Notes: generated by a model from the letters alone, not told the origin. A stretch of 64,000 bases of DNA from Bacteroidota bacterium (GCA_016711505.1 JADJSV010000017.1:186001-250000); one strand, 5' to 3'. Positions 26,253 to 34,659 are shown, counted from the stretch's first letter. Numbers and translations: made by a program.

Positions 26253-26281
26253 GCTAATCACCACTTACTATTTACTACTTA
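26253..26281. repeat. Family E repeat copy 4 (inverted)
   Basis: On the minus strand this reads TAAGTAGTAAATAGTAAGTG followed by GTGATTAGC, the same 14-mer vocabulary in the opposite orientation to the other copies. Confidence 0.7.
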
Positions 26282-26282
26282 T

Positions 26283-26684
26283 TCAAATGTTAATAGCATC
26301 CAACACCGGTTTATTCAACGGCTTGTTAAGAAACTTGTAAACGTAACGACTTTGATTAGCGCGGTTCAGATCTTTGAAACTTTCTGAAGTGGAAAGCATG
26401 ATGATCTTTGATTTACCTTTCACTTCTGTCTGAAGTTTGTCGAACTCTTCCAGAAAAGCAAAGCCATCCATTCCCGGCATCATGATGTCAAGAAAAATAA
26501 CGTTGGGAAGTTTGTCGGGACTCGTTGCTAACTTTCTCAATTCTTCCAATGCAGCTTGCGCTGACTGATGAACATAAACGTTCGATGCGAATTGCTCATT
26601 CTCCAGTAACTTTTTGTTGATGAAATTATCTAACTCATTGTCATCAATCAACATCACTGAAGGGTAACGTGTTCCTGAACTCAT
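26283..26684 (-). CDS. Single-domain response regulator
   Basis: This 133-residue receiver domain has the pocket MLIDDNELDN, the phospho-Asp in VIFLDIMMPGMDGF, the Ser switch IIMLSTSESF and the Lys in FLNKPLNKP. It resembles the regulator at 25578-26012 and both lack output domains, so they may be a diverged duplication. The last residues overlap the edge of an inverted family E repeat, so the exact C-terminus may be repeat-derived. Confidence 0.9.
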   Translation of the reverse strand: MSSGTRYPSVMLIDDNELDNFINKKLLENEQFASNVYVHQSAQAALEELRKLATSPDKLPNVIFLDIMMPGMDGFAFLEEFDKLQTEVKGKSKIIMLSTSESFKDLNRANQSRYVYKFLNKPLNKPVLDAINI

Positions 26685-26752
26685 ACATTCGGTTTTTTTA
26701 GACGAATTCGGTTTACGTTGTGGGGGGCGAATTGTTACAAGCCTGCGGCTTG

Positions 26753-26795
26753 GTGAGTAGTAAGTGGTGAGTGGTAAGTGGCACAGCTTTCAAAT
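26753..26795. repeat. Family E repeat copy 5
   Basis: GTGAGTAGTAAGTG and GTGAGTGGTAAGTG are in tandem, followed by GCACAGCTTTCAAA. It is the best match to copy 1 at 23204. Confidence 0.85.
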
Positions 26796-26833
26796 TGAAA
26801 GTGTATTTCTAAAATTCAGATCGTAATTGGACA

Positions 26834-26870
26834 AAAAAAAAGAAGCAAAGGCCCAGTTTTGCTTCTTTTA
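26834..26870 (-). terminator. Rho-independent terminator
   Basis: AAAAGAAGCAAA pairs with TTTTGCTTCTTTT across a seven-base loop. It is symmetric with A and T runs on both sides and probably serves the CHU_C gene upstream on the minus strand. Between here and 27035 there is a solo family C repeat (GACCTTTGACCTTTGACC at 26944) and no gene. Confidence 0.7.
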
Positions 26871-27035
26871 ACAATACATGAAATTATCTTTGATAGTTAT
26901 TCAAACGTCCTGTCTTGGTTGCCGTAATTCGAATTGCGGATTTGACCTTTGACCTTTGACCTAACTTTTTTCTTTTCGATTTTTAATTTTAACTTCTCTT
27001 CTAACGCCGTTTAGTTAAAATCGTTACACTCGACA

Positions 27036-27476
27036 TTAATATACCACCGTGACAGCGCCAATCTTGCCTTTGGACTCCAGTCCTTTAGCGAAAACTTGCA
27101 CCACTTAAGTGCCGGTTTCGACGGGTTCGCCCTGGTATTTTCCATCCCACTGATTTTTTGCAGTGGTCGATTCAAAGATCACAGTTCCCCAACGATTGTA
27201 TATCAACAAATGGTAATCCTGAATACCTTCGCCTTTCACACCAAACATATCATTCAGGCCATCACCATTCGGAGTGAATGCTGATGGAATGTAAATGCTC
27301 AATGGTGGAATTACCTCTGCATAATTGGAAGTACTACGAATAGTAGTGTCGCCTTTTTTATAACCGGTGACACGGTAGATCTTATTGTCTAAGACATTTT
27401 GCGCTCGTCCTTCTCCGATAAAAGAAAGCAGAAGAGCTCCAATTGTAACGATGCGTATTAGTGTGTTCATGTTCAT
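27036..27476 (-). pseudogene. Small secreted CHU_C/gliding-motility C-terminal domain protein with internal stop
   Basis: A signal peptide (LIRIVTIGALLLSFIGEGRAQ) is followed by a CHU_C-type domain: PSAFTPNGDGLNDMF, YHLLIYNRWGTVIFES and NQWDGKYQGEPVETGT. The frame then hits TAA at 27107-27105, but the same frame continues with VVQVFAKGLESKGKIGAVTV and ends with TAA at 27038-27036. This is exactly where family members have a Tyr after ETGT, so one base change (TAT or TAC to TAA) removes the last 23 residues. The domain is a T9SS export signal, so truncation should block export. Confidence 0.8.
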
Positions 27477-27653
27477 ATTAAAAAGGTTACATGCAAATTA
27501 AAAATATAGCACCTCCGCGCGGGTTACATGGCCCTTGGTCCTTGCAGTTGTAAGAAAAATGCCTTTTTGTTGTATAAACGCAGAAAATCGCTAAAATCGG
27601 CCCGAAATTTTGGAATAAATTGATGTCTTCATAAAATTGAGGGAAATGTGTTG

Positions 27654-27661
27654 TAATTTTG
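27654..27661 (+). promoter_or_regulatory. Putative -7 element of the bacilliredoxin gene
   Basis: TAATTTTG matches TAnnTTTG, 21 bases before the ATG at 27683. No well-placed TTG is seen. Confidence 0.45.
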
Positions 27662-27682
27662 CACTCAAATAATCTTATAAAT

Positions 27683-28099
27683 ATGCCTTATCCGGAATAT
27701 ATCTGCGCTCCAATGCGCGATGAGTTAACAAGTGTCGGCTTTCAGGAACTAAAAACCCCTGAAGATGTCGATAATTCTATCCCAAACAGTGAGGGAACAG
27801 TATTATTAGTAATGAATTCAGTTTGCGGCTGCGCTGCAGGAACTGCCCGTCCGGGTGTCCGTCTTTCATTGAATGCCGGTAAAAAGCCATCAAAACTGAT
27901 GACCGTTTTTGCAGGACAGGATCTTGAAGCTACTTCACAAGCAAGAAAATATACTTTTCCTTATCCGCCTTCATCACCGGCAATTGCTCTGTTTAAAGAT
28001 GGAAAATTAGTACACTTTATAGAGCGTCATCATATCGAAGGCCGCAGCGCAGAAATGATCGCTGAAAATTTGAAAATGGCTTTCGACGAGTTTTGTTGA
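27683..28099 (+). CDS. BrxA/BrxB family bacilliredoxin
   Basis: This 138-residue thioredoxin-fold protein of the YphP/YqiW (DUF1094) family has the characteristic CGC active site in MNSVCGCAAGTARPGV. In Firmicutes these proteins remove bacillithiol from protein disulfides; use of bacillithiol or another thiol here is inference. The ATG at 27683 (MPYPEY) fits the family start and an in-frame TTG at 27659 does not. A family A repeat follows. Confidence 0.9.
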   Translation: MPYPEYICAPMRDELTSVGFQELKTPEDVDNSIPNSEGTVLLVMNSVCGCAAGTARPGVRLSLNAGKKPSKLMTVFAGQDLEATSQARKYTFPYPPSSPAIALFKDGKLVHFIERHHIEGRSAEMIAENLKMAFDEFC

Positions 28100-28106
28100 G
28101 TGATTC

Positions 28107-28203
28107 TTTTAACACAGAGAACATAGAGGAAAAAAGGGAGAAAAAGGAGAATTGTTTGTTCTCTTTTTTTCTCCCTTTTTTTCTTAGTGCTCTCCGTGTT
28201 TAA
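28107..28203. repeat. Intergenic inverted repeat, family A copy 2
   Basis: AACACAGAGAACATAGAGG with AAAAAAGGGAGAAAAAGGAG on the left pairs imperfectly with CTCCCTTTTTTTC and CTCTCCGTGTT on the right. It lies between convergent genes. Confidence 0.83.
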
Positions 28204-28248
28204 TTTTTTTAAGCGTTAAAATTTTTTTAAAACAGATTGTATCACTAC

Positions 28249-29042
28249 TTACTTCTTCCCAAAATACTCCGGATACTTCGCCTCTATCGGACCATTGATC
28301 ACACGATAAACTTTTTCTTTTAAAACATCGAGATCATTTTCTGTTAACCCGATCGTAGGAATCGGATCGTGCAAGATCACATGTGCAATACCGGGATGAC
28401 CAATGCGACGATAAAAATCATCCGGCAGCAAAAGCCAGTTATTCATAAAAGTAATGGGAACGATCGGAACTTGTTTTTCTATTGCCAGTCTGAACGGTCC
28501 GTTTTTAAACCGACCCATAACCGGTCCCGTGTGATGAATTGTCCCTTCAGGAAAAAGAGTGATGCTGATCTTTTTCTCCAGATCGGAGGCCGCCCTGAGA
28601 AATGCCCGATGCGAATCTTTCCGGCTCTTTCTGTTTACAGGAATATTCATCCGGTCGAAAAAATGTCTGAACAATGGCACCCGGCGTAATTCTGCTTTCC
28701 CCATCGTATGAAAATAGACAGGTATTGATATGTAAATCAACATGATATCCAAATACGACGTGTGATTTGGACAAAATACATACGACTTATTCTTATCCAG
28801 CTTAGAGCTTTTTTCAATCTTATAAAAGATCCCAACCGGCCAGATGATCAGGTGAGCCCAGATCTTTTTTAGCGTAAAAACATATTTAAACCAGCTTTTG
28901 CTCCTCAAAAGGATAAAAAATACCGGAAAAAAAATAAAAAAAGTGATTACGGCATTGGTGAAGAAGAGTGATCGCCACAGCCACTGAAAAGGAAAAAGGA
29001 GGTATTTTACTATATTTTGCAGAATTTTACACTTTTATTCAT
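28249..29042 (-). CDS. plsC: 1-acyl-sn-glycerol-3-phosphate acyltransferase, probably frameshifted near its start
   Basis: This membrane-associated enzyme makes phosphatidic acid from lysophosphatidate. Motif I is NHTSYLD, motif III is FPEGT, and PIVPITF follows. The uninterrupted frame only starts at a TTG (28908), yet coding sequence continues upstream without a stop to about 29025, giving ILQNIVKYLLFPFQWLW and a hydrophobic helix with no ATG. One extra T in the TTTT run at 29025-29028 would connect it to the ATG at 29042 (MNKSVK), for about 264 residues, a normal length. So either a base is missing or an unusual start codon is used. Confidence 0.85.
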
Positions 29043-29122
29043 GCGAAGGTAGTTAACCAAAACCGATCTGAGGTTAACACAGGTTCATTTCTTCAAATAA
29101 TGAACACAATTGCCTGAATCTC

Positions 29123-29152
29123 TTGACCGAAAAGTATTTTTTTTTACCTTTG
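29123..29152 (+). promoter_or_regulatory. Consensus promoter of yceD-rpmF
   Basis: TTG at 29123-29125, a 19-base spacer, and TACCTTTG at 29145-29152 form a complete Bacteroidota sigma-A promoter. An exact Shine-Dalgarno AAGGAGG (29166-29172) precedes the ATG at 29182 by nine bases. Confidence 0.8.
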
Positions 29153-29181
29153 TCCCCCTTGTAAAAAGGAGGTTTGAAACA

Positions 29182-29709
29182 ATGAGTGGCGCACGGGAAT
29201 ATGTAATCAATTACGGAAGTCTACCATTCGGCGAACATGAGTTCGAGTTTCATGTCAGTGATTCGTTCTTTCAAAAATTCGAAAACTCACTTGTTCAGAA
29301 AGGTGACATCGATGTCTTAGTTGTCTTAGACAAAAAAGAAGCAATGATGTTGCTTGACTTCACAATGGAAGGACACATTATCGTTGAATGCGATCGTTGT
29401 CTGGAAGATCTTGAACTACCAATCGATTCTTACGATGAGTTGATCGTAAAATTCGGTGACTCAGAAGAAACTGAAACCGAAGAAGTGATTGTAGTTTCTC
29501 CGAAAGAATATGAACTGGATGTTTCGCAGTATATCTACGAATACATTTCACTTCAACTTCCGATGAGAAATGTGCATGATGAAGAAGAGAACGGTCAGAC
29601 TTGTGATCCGGAAATTCTGAAAGCACTTGAAAAACTTCAACCGCAACAGGAAGAAACTCCACCGGAAGATCCGCGTTGGGATGGTTTGAAAGGAATAAAC
29701 TTGAATTAA
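29182..29709 (+). CDS. yceD: YceD family protein (DUF177)
   Basis: This 175-residue protein is linked to 23S rRNA and L32 metabolism and is normally encoded beside rpmF. It contains the signature CDRCLEDLELPIDSYDEL and ends with the conserved DPRWDGLKGI. The ATG at 29182 is chosen because of the Shine-Dalgarno before it and the family-type start (MSGAREYVINYGSL). It begins the fatty-acid and phospholipid gene cluster. Confidence 0.9.
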   Translation: MSGAREYVINYGSLPFGEHEFEFHVSDSFFQKFENSLVQKGDIDVLVVLDKKEAMMLLDFTMEGHIIVECDRCLEDLELPIDSYDELIVKFGDSEETETEEVIVVSPKEYELDVSQYIYEYISLQLPMRNVHDEEENGQTCDPEILKALEKLQPQQEETPPEDPRWDGLKGINLN

Positions 29710-29755
29710 ATCCCGCAGGGACAAAAAATTAAATACAATATAATACAGAAATAAA

Positions 29756-29944
29756 ATGCCAAATCCGAAACACCGACACTCGAAATCCAGAAGAGATAAA
29801 AGAAGAACTCATTGGAAAGCTGAAGTTCCTACTATAGCTACGGATCCTACTACAGGACAACCTCACCTTTTTCACCGTGCTCACTGGCATGATGGAAAAC
29901 TTTACTATAAAGGTAAAGTGGTGATGGAAAAAGAAAATGCGTAA
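29756..29944 (+). CDS. rpmF: Ribosomal protein L32
   Basis: This is a 62-residue 50S protein. MPNPKHRHSKSRRDKRRTHW is the typical basic start. The C-terminal half (TTGQPHLFHRAHWHDGKLYY) lacks the four Cys of zinc-binding L32, so this is the zinc-free form common in the phylum. A terminator follows 20 bases later. Confidence 0.96.
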   Translation: MPNPKHRHSKSRRDKRRTHWKAEVPTIATDPTTGQPHLFHRAHWHDGKLYYKGKVVMEKENA

Positions 29945-29964
29945 TATAAATTAGATTGCGTTTG

Positions 29965-30010
29965 AAAAGCAGTTGTGGGAATTTTTCGTTTCCGCTCAAC
30001 TGCTTTTTTT
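29965..30010 (+). terminator. Rho-independent terminator after rpmF
   Basis: AAAAGCAGTTG (29965-29975) pairs exactly with CAACTGCTTTT (29997-30007) and is followed by a T run. plsX therefore probably has its own promoter; a near-match TACTTTCG lies at 30094-30101. Confidence 0.85.
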
Positions 30011-30129
30011 AATTATAATGGTCTGATGGTTTGTTAATAGAAGGATGTTCATTTATCCATCATTTTTAGACGAGTACCTGTCAACAAATTCATTACTTTC
30101 GTTATACTCTTAATTCAGGAAAAGCAAAG

Positions 30130-31080
30130 ATGAAAATCGGTATAGATATTATGGGTGGCGATTTTGCGCCGGAACAAACAGTACTTGGTGCGATCGAAGC
30201 TCGTAAAGAACTTCCTACTAACGTGGAACTTGTTCTGATCGGCGACAGAGATGCAATGCTGCCAATCTTTCAACGAGAAAATTTTTCTGCTGATAAATTT
30301 ACGATCGTTCATTGTACTGAAGTAATTGGTATGGGCGAACATCCTACCAAAGCAATACAACAAAAACCAAATTCAAGTCTTGCAGTAGGTTTTCAATTAC
30401 TGAAAGAAGGAAAAATAAATTCATTTGCATCTGCAGGAAATACGGGTGCAATGCTCGTCGGTTCTATGTTCAGCGTAAAAGCTATTCCCGGAATTCATCG
30501 TCCTGCAATTACATCGCCGCTTCCGAAATTTAATGGTGGCTGGGGAGTAATACTGGATGTTGGTGTAAATGCCGATTGTAAACCGGAGATCCTTCAACAA
30601 TTTGCTACACTGGGCTCTATCTATGCAGAAAGTATTCTGAATATTAAAAACCCTTCTGTTGGTTTAATGAGCATCGGTGAAGAAGAAGAAAAAGGAAATT
30701 TACTGGTTAAAGAAACTCATCAGCTTTTAAAATCTATGTCGACGATCAACTTTATCGGAAACGTTGAAGGCCGCGATCTTTTTAATGAAAAAGCCGATGT
30801 AGTAGTATGTGATGGCTTTACAGGAAATGTTATTCTTAAAGAAGCAGAATCTTTTTATGCAATGATCCGCAAACGCGGAATCCGCGATGAATATTTCGAC
30901 CGTTTCGATTTTGAAGATTACGGTGGTACACCTATTCTTGGTATCAATTCAAATGTGATCATCGCTCACGGAATCAGCAAAGCAAAAGCGATTAAAAATA
31001 TGATCCTTCTTTCTAAAAACGTGATTGATGCAAAGCTTTCTGAGAAGATAGCGAATGCGTTTACAAAAGAAACTGTATAA
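30130..31080 (+). CDS. plsX: Phosphate acyltransferase
   Basis: This enzyme makes acyl-phosphate from acyl-ACP, the first step of PlsX/PlsY phospholipid synthesis. The 316-residue protein has the family signatures IGIDIMGGDFAPE at the start, ASAGNTGAMLVGS and VVCDGFTGNVILKEAES. Its place between rpmF and fabH is the conserved bacterial order. Full length, no anomaly. Confidence 0.96.
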   Translation: MKIGIDIMGGDFAPEQTVLGAIEARKELPTNVELVLIGDRDAMLPIFQRENFSADKFTIVHCTEVIGMGEHPTKAIQQKPNSSLAVGFQLLKEGKINSFASAGNTGAMLVGSMFSVKAIPGIHRPAITSPLPKFNGGWGVILDVGVNADCKPEILQQFATLGSIYAESILNIKNPSVGLMSIGEEEEKGNLLVKETHQLLKSMSTINFIGNVEGRDLFNEKADVVVCDGFTGNVILKEAESFYAMIRKRGIRDEYFDRFDFEDYGGTPILGINSNVIIAHGISKAKAIKNMILLSKNVIDAKLSEKIANAFTKETV

Positions 31081-31272
31081 TTTGTAGATAATATTTGGGT
31101 CAAGGGTCATAGAATTTTTAGATAATATTTGGGTCAAAGGTCAAAGGTCATTAGTACCTTTTAACCCTTGACCTTTGACCCAAATCTCCTTATAGAAATG
31201 GTAAAACCACCATTGTCAAGAGTCACAGGTCAGTTAATACCTACTTAACTTTTGACCCTTGACCTTTGACCA
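31081..31272. repeat. Family C inverted repeats, two units
   Basis: Unit one (31128-31185) has GGGTCAAAGGTCAAAGGTC pairing with GACCTTTGACCC, with ATTTG on both ends. Unit two (31213-31272) carries GTCAAGAGTCACAGGTC and GACCCTTGACCTTTGACC. A direct repeat of TAGATAATATTTGGGTCAA starts at 31085 and 31120. The whole plsX-fabH gap is made of this element, and an upstream extension of the fabH frame is translated repeat. Confidence 0.82.
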
Positions 31273-31321
31273 AAATCATCCTACAGCTCGCATCGGTCAT
31301 TTCAAAATTGAATAAAACAAC

Positions 31322-31329
31322 TACATTTG
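31322..31329 (+). promoter_or_regulatory. Putative -7 element of fabH
   Basis: TACATTTG matches TAnnTTTG and lies 24 bases before the ATG at 31353. No TTG is found at the usual distance. Confidence 0.5.
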
Positions 31330-31352
31330 CCCCTCAATTTAATAAGATAAAC

Positions 31353-32342
31353 ATGTCGAAAATTACTGCTGCAATCACGGCTGTTGGAGGTTATGTACCG
31401 GATTACATTCTGACGAATGCTGAACTGGAAAAATTGGTGGATACTACTGATGAGTGGATCACTTCCAGGACCGGAATTAAAGAGCGTCGAATTTTAAAAG
31501 GTGAAGGTCTCGGTACTTCCGATCTTGCTGCGCCTGCAGTACTGGAACTTTGCAAAAAGCGTGGCATCGATCCAATGGAAATTGAGCTCTTGATCTGCGC
31601 TACCACAACTCCCGATCACCAGTTTCCTGCGACTGCAAATATTATTACCGATAAAATCGGAGCAAAGAATGCATGGGGATATGATATCTCTGCTGCATGT
31701 TCCGGTTTTCTTTATGCATTAGCAACCGGTTCTAAATTCATTGAATCAGGACAATATAAAAAAGTTGTAGTTGTTGGAGCTGATAAAATGTCGAGCATCG
31801 TTGATTACTCTGATCGCTCAACGTGTGTGATCTTTGGTGATGGTGCAGGTGCTGTTTTACTTGAGCCAAACACAGAAGGATTAGGAATTCTTGACAGCAT
31901 TCTAAAAAGCGATGGATCAGGTCGTGTTTACCTTCATCAAAAAGGTGGTGGATCTGTTCGTCCGGCTTCTCATGCTACAGTTGATGCCGGTGATCATTAT
32001 ATTTTTCAGGACGGACAACCGGTTTTCAAATTTGCTGTAACTAATATGGCTGACGTTTCTGCTGAGATCATGGAAAAAAATAATCTCAAAGCAGAAGATG
32101 TTGCCTGGCTTGTTCCACATCAGGCCAACAAAAGAATCATTGATGCGACAGCACGTCGTATGGGTGTTGGCAGTGAAAAAGTAATGTTGAATATTGAAAA
32201 ATACGGTAACACTACCAGCGGTACTATTCCACTTTGTCTCTGGGAATGGGAGAAACAACTCCATAAAGGCGATAATATAATCCTTGCCGCTTTTGGTGGT
32301 GGGTTCACCTGGGGCAGTATCTGGATCAAGTGGGCATATTAA
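31353..32342 (+). CDS. fabH: 3-oxoacyl-ACP synthase III
   Basis: This enzyme condenses acetyl-CoA with malonyl-ACP to start fatty acid synthesis. The catalytic triad is visible: Cys in DISAACSGFLYAL, His in WLVPHQANKRII and Asn in YGNTTSGTIPLCL. Length is 329 residues. The ATG at 31353 (MSKITAAITAVGGYVP) is preferred over an upstream frame that is repeat-derived. It follows plsX and precedes accB. Confidence 0.95.
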   Translation: MSKITAAITAVGGYVPDYILTNAELEKLVDTTDEWITSRTGIKERRILKGEGLGTSDLAAPAVLELCKKRGIDPMEIELLICATTTPDHQFPATANIITDKIGAKNAWGYDISAACSGFLYALATGSKFIESGQYKKVVVVGADKMSSIVDYSDRSTCVIFGDGAGAVLLEPNTEGLGILDSILKSDGSGRVYLHQKGGGSVRPASHATVDAGDHYIFQDGQPVFKFAVTNMADVSAEIMEKNNLKAEDVAWLVPHQANKRIIDATARRMGVGSEKVMLNIEKYGNTTSGTIPLCLWEWEKQLHKGDNIILAAFGGGFTWGSIWIKWAY

Positions 32343-32346
32343 AATA

Positions 32347-32417
32347 GGTCAAAGGTCAAGGGTCAAAGGTGATTAAGAGCACGGTTCTCGGTCACCTTTG
32401 ACCCTTGACCTTTGACC
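32347..32417. repeat. Family C inverted repeat with 26-bp perfect arms
   Basis: Left arm 32347-32372 (GGTCAAAGGTCAAGGGTC and onwards) and right arm 32392-32417 are exact reverse complements around a 19-base loop. It lies five bases after the fabH stop and could act as its transcription terminator. Confidence 0.9.
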
Positions 32418-32505
32418 AGCTTCCTTAATACGACCAATAATCCCCTATCTTTAAACAATTTGCAGAAAAGCAAGCCTTTTATTCCCGGAAAAGTTCAAAA
32501 CGGTT

Positions 32506-32535
32506 TTGTTTTTTTTGCAAAAATCATTAGGTTTG
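32506..32535 (+). promoter_or_regulatory. Consensus promoter of accB
   Basis: TTG at 32506-32508 is followed after 19 bases by TAGGTTTG at 32528-32535, a complete match to the Bacteroidota promoter. The ATG lies 57 bases (32593) or 108 bases (32644) downstream. Confidence 0.75.
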
Positions 32536-32592
32536 GTATTCTAAAGAATTTTGGGAGTCTGCAAACTCAAGCCCAATTAACTAAATTTCAGA

Positions 32593-33132
32593 ATGAAACA
32601 GAAAACAACCGTTGCTAAAACTAAAAATGCAACAGAACCGACAATGAACATAAAAGACATCGAAAGTTTAATAAAATTTGTACAGAATAGCGGCGTCGCA
32701 GAAGTTAGCTTAGAGCAAAAAGATATCAAAATCACTATCCGTACAACTCACGGACAAATGATGATGGCATCAGCTCCGTCGACTTCTGCTCCTGTTCAGC
32801 ACTATGTTGCTGCGCCAGCTGTCGCTCAATCAGCTGCCAACTCTACTCCACCGGCAGCCGATAAACCAAAATCCGGTGCTGATGAATCCAAATACATTAC
32901 GATCAAATCGCCAATGATTGGAACTTTCTATCGCACCCCTTCACCTGACAAACCGGTATTTATTAATGTCGGTGATGAGATCAAACAAGGTAAAGTTCTT
33001 TGCATCATTGAAGCAATGAAATTATTCAATGAGATCGAATCAGAAGTTTCCGGTAAAATTGTAAAAGTGCTTGTTGACAATGCTACTCCTGTAGAATATG
33101 ATCAACCACTTTTCCTTGTAGACCCAAGCTGA
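32593..33132 (+). CDS. accB: Biotin carboxyl carrier protein of acetyl-CoA carboxylase
   Basis: This protein carries biotin between the carboxylase and transcarboxylase of acetyl-CoA carboxylase. The 179-residue protein has the N-terminal region NIKDIESLIKFVQNSG, an Ala/Pro-rich linker (about 60-92) and the biotinyl domain with IEAMKLFNEIES, where Lys143 is the attachment site. A second ATG at 32644 (MNIKDI) is an equally plausible start. It is followed by a small hairpin and accC. Confidence 0.95.
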   Translation: MKQKTTVAKTKNATEPTMNIKDIESLIKFVQNSGVAEVSLEQKDIKITIRTTHGQMMMASAPSTSAPVQHYVAAPAVAQSAANSTPPAADKPKSGADESKYITIKSPMIGTFYRTPSPDKPVFINVGDEIKQGKVLCIIEAMKLFNEIESEVSGKIVKVLVDNATPVEYDQPLFLVDPS

Positions 33133-33142
33133 TCAGAACTTC

Positions 33143-33170
33143 AGCAGAATTTAAAATTCTGCTCTTTTTA
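33143..33170 (+). terminator. Hairpin between accB and accC
   Basis: AGCAGAAT (33143-33150) pairs with ATTCTGCT (33156-33163), followed by CTTTTT. The stem is short and weak, so it may attenuate rather than end the accB-accC transcript. Confidence 0.6.
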
Positions 33171-33225
33171 AATACACTTTCAAAAGCTGTATCAATTATT
33201 ACTCCCACAAATTTGAAACATCTCT

Positions 33226-34566
33226 ATGTTTAAGAAAATTTTAATTGCTAACCGTGGTGAAATTGCTTTGCGAATCATTCGTACCTGCAAAGAAATGGGA
33301 ATTAAAACGGTTGCCGTTTATTCTACTGCCGATAAAGACAGTCTGCATGTTCGTTTCGCAGATGAAGCTGTTTGTATCGGTCCTCCACCCAGTAAAGATT
33401 CATATCTGAATATTGCAAGCATCATGGCTGCGGCTGAAATTACTAATGCAGATGCAATACATCCCGGTTATGGTTTCCTTTCAGAAAATTCTAAATTCAG
33501 TCAGATCTGTGAAGAGCATGGCGTGAAATTCATTGGCGCAACACCTGAACAGATCGATCAGATGGGTGACAAGTCGAATGCAAAAGACACAATGAAAAAA
33601 GCGGGAGTTCCTACAATTCCCGGAAGCGAAGGACTTTTAACTGACCTTAAAGAAGGATTGAAGACTGCAAAAAAGATCGGATATCCTGTGATCATAAAAG
33701 CAACTGCCAGTGGTGGTAATCGTGGTATGCGTATCATCTGGAAGCCGGAAGATTTCGAAGGACTGTGGGATTCTGCTCGTCAGGAAGCCGGAGCTGCTTT
33801 TGGAAATGATGGTATGTATCTTGAAAAATACATTGAAGAACCAAGACATATTGAAATTCAAATTGCCGGTGATCAATACGGAAAAGCTTGTCACCTAAGT
33901 GAACGCGATTGTTCTATTCAACGTCGTCACCAGAAACTTACTGAAGAAACTCCATCACCGTTCATGACGAATGAACTTCGTGAAGCAATGGGTGAAGCTG
34001 CTATCAAAGCTGCATTAGCTGTGCAATATGAAGGTGTAGGTACGGTAGAATTTCTTGTCGACAAACACCGCAAATTCTATTTCATGGAAATGAATACGCG
34101 GATCCAGGTAGAACATCCTGTAACGGAAGAAGTGATCAACTATGATCTTATAAAAGAACAGATCAAGATCGCTGCCGGTATGCCGATCTCAGGAAAAAAT
34201 TATTTCCCTTCTCTGCATGCAATCGAATGCCGTATCAACGCTGAAGATCCATATAATAACTTCCGTCCTTCACCGGGTAAGATCACTGTCTTACACGTTC
34301 CCGGCGGACACGGAGTACGTGTTGACTCGCACATTTATGCAGGCTATATCATTCCTGCGAATTACGATTCAATGATCGCCAAACTGATCACTGTTGCGCA
34401 ATCACGCGAAGAAGCAATCAATACAATGGAACGCGCATTAAGCGAATTTGTTGTTGAAGGTGTAAAAACTACAATTCCATTTCATCAGCAACTGATGCGT
34501 AATGAAGATTTCCGTAAAGGAAATTATACTACGAAGTTTATGGAAACGTTTGTACTTGAAGAATAG
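33226..34566 (+). CDS. accC: Biotin carboxylase of acetyl-CoA carboxylase
   Basis: This ATP-grasp enzyme carboxylates the biotin on AccB. The 446-residue protein shows the N-terminal FKKILIANRGEIALRIIRT, the ATP-binding glycine loop KATASGGNRGMRII, HIEIQIAGD, ERDCSIQRRHQKL and the active-site MEMNTRIQVEHPVTE. The C-terminal domain is complete. It is the last gene of the cluster and is followed by a good terminator. Confidence 0.96.
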   Translation: MFKKILIANRGEIALRIIRTCKEMGIKTVAVYSTADKDSLHVRFADEAVCIGPPPSKDSYLNIASIMAAAEITNADAIHPGYGFLSENSKFSQICEEHGVKFIGATPEQIDQMGDKSNAKDTMKKAGVPTIPGSEGLLTDLKEGLKTAKKIGYPVIIKATASGGNRGMRIIWKPEDFEGLWDSARQEAGAAFGNDGMYLEKYIEEPRHIEIQIAGDQYGKACHLSERDCSIQRRHQKLTEETPSPFMTNELREAMGEAAIKAALAVQYEGVGTVEFLVDKHRKFYFMEMNTRIQVEHPVTEEVINYDLIKEQIKIAAGMPISGKNYFPSLHAIECRINAEDPYNNFRPSPGKITVLHVPGGHGVRVDSHIYAGYIIPANYDSMIAKLITVAQSREEAINTMERALSEFVVEGVKTTIPFHQQLMRNEDFRKGNYTTKFMETFVLEE

Positions 34567-34659
34567 AAAATGGTAATTAGAGATTAGTAACTAGATATAC
34601 TTTCTTGATACTGGTTATTAGTTGAAAAGATATTTTGATTAGCATGAAACACAAAAATG

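Noticed and set aside
7962..26684. A two-component system formed by the histidine kinase and the orphan receivers
   Set aside because: They are more than 15 kb apart and nothing links them except being in the same window.
23204..26795. CRISPR-like array from the 14-mer repeats
   Set aside because: Spacing is irregular, copies are tandem or solitary, one is inverted, and there are no cas genes.
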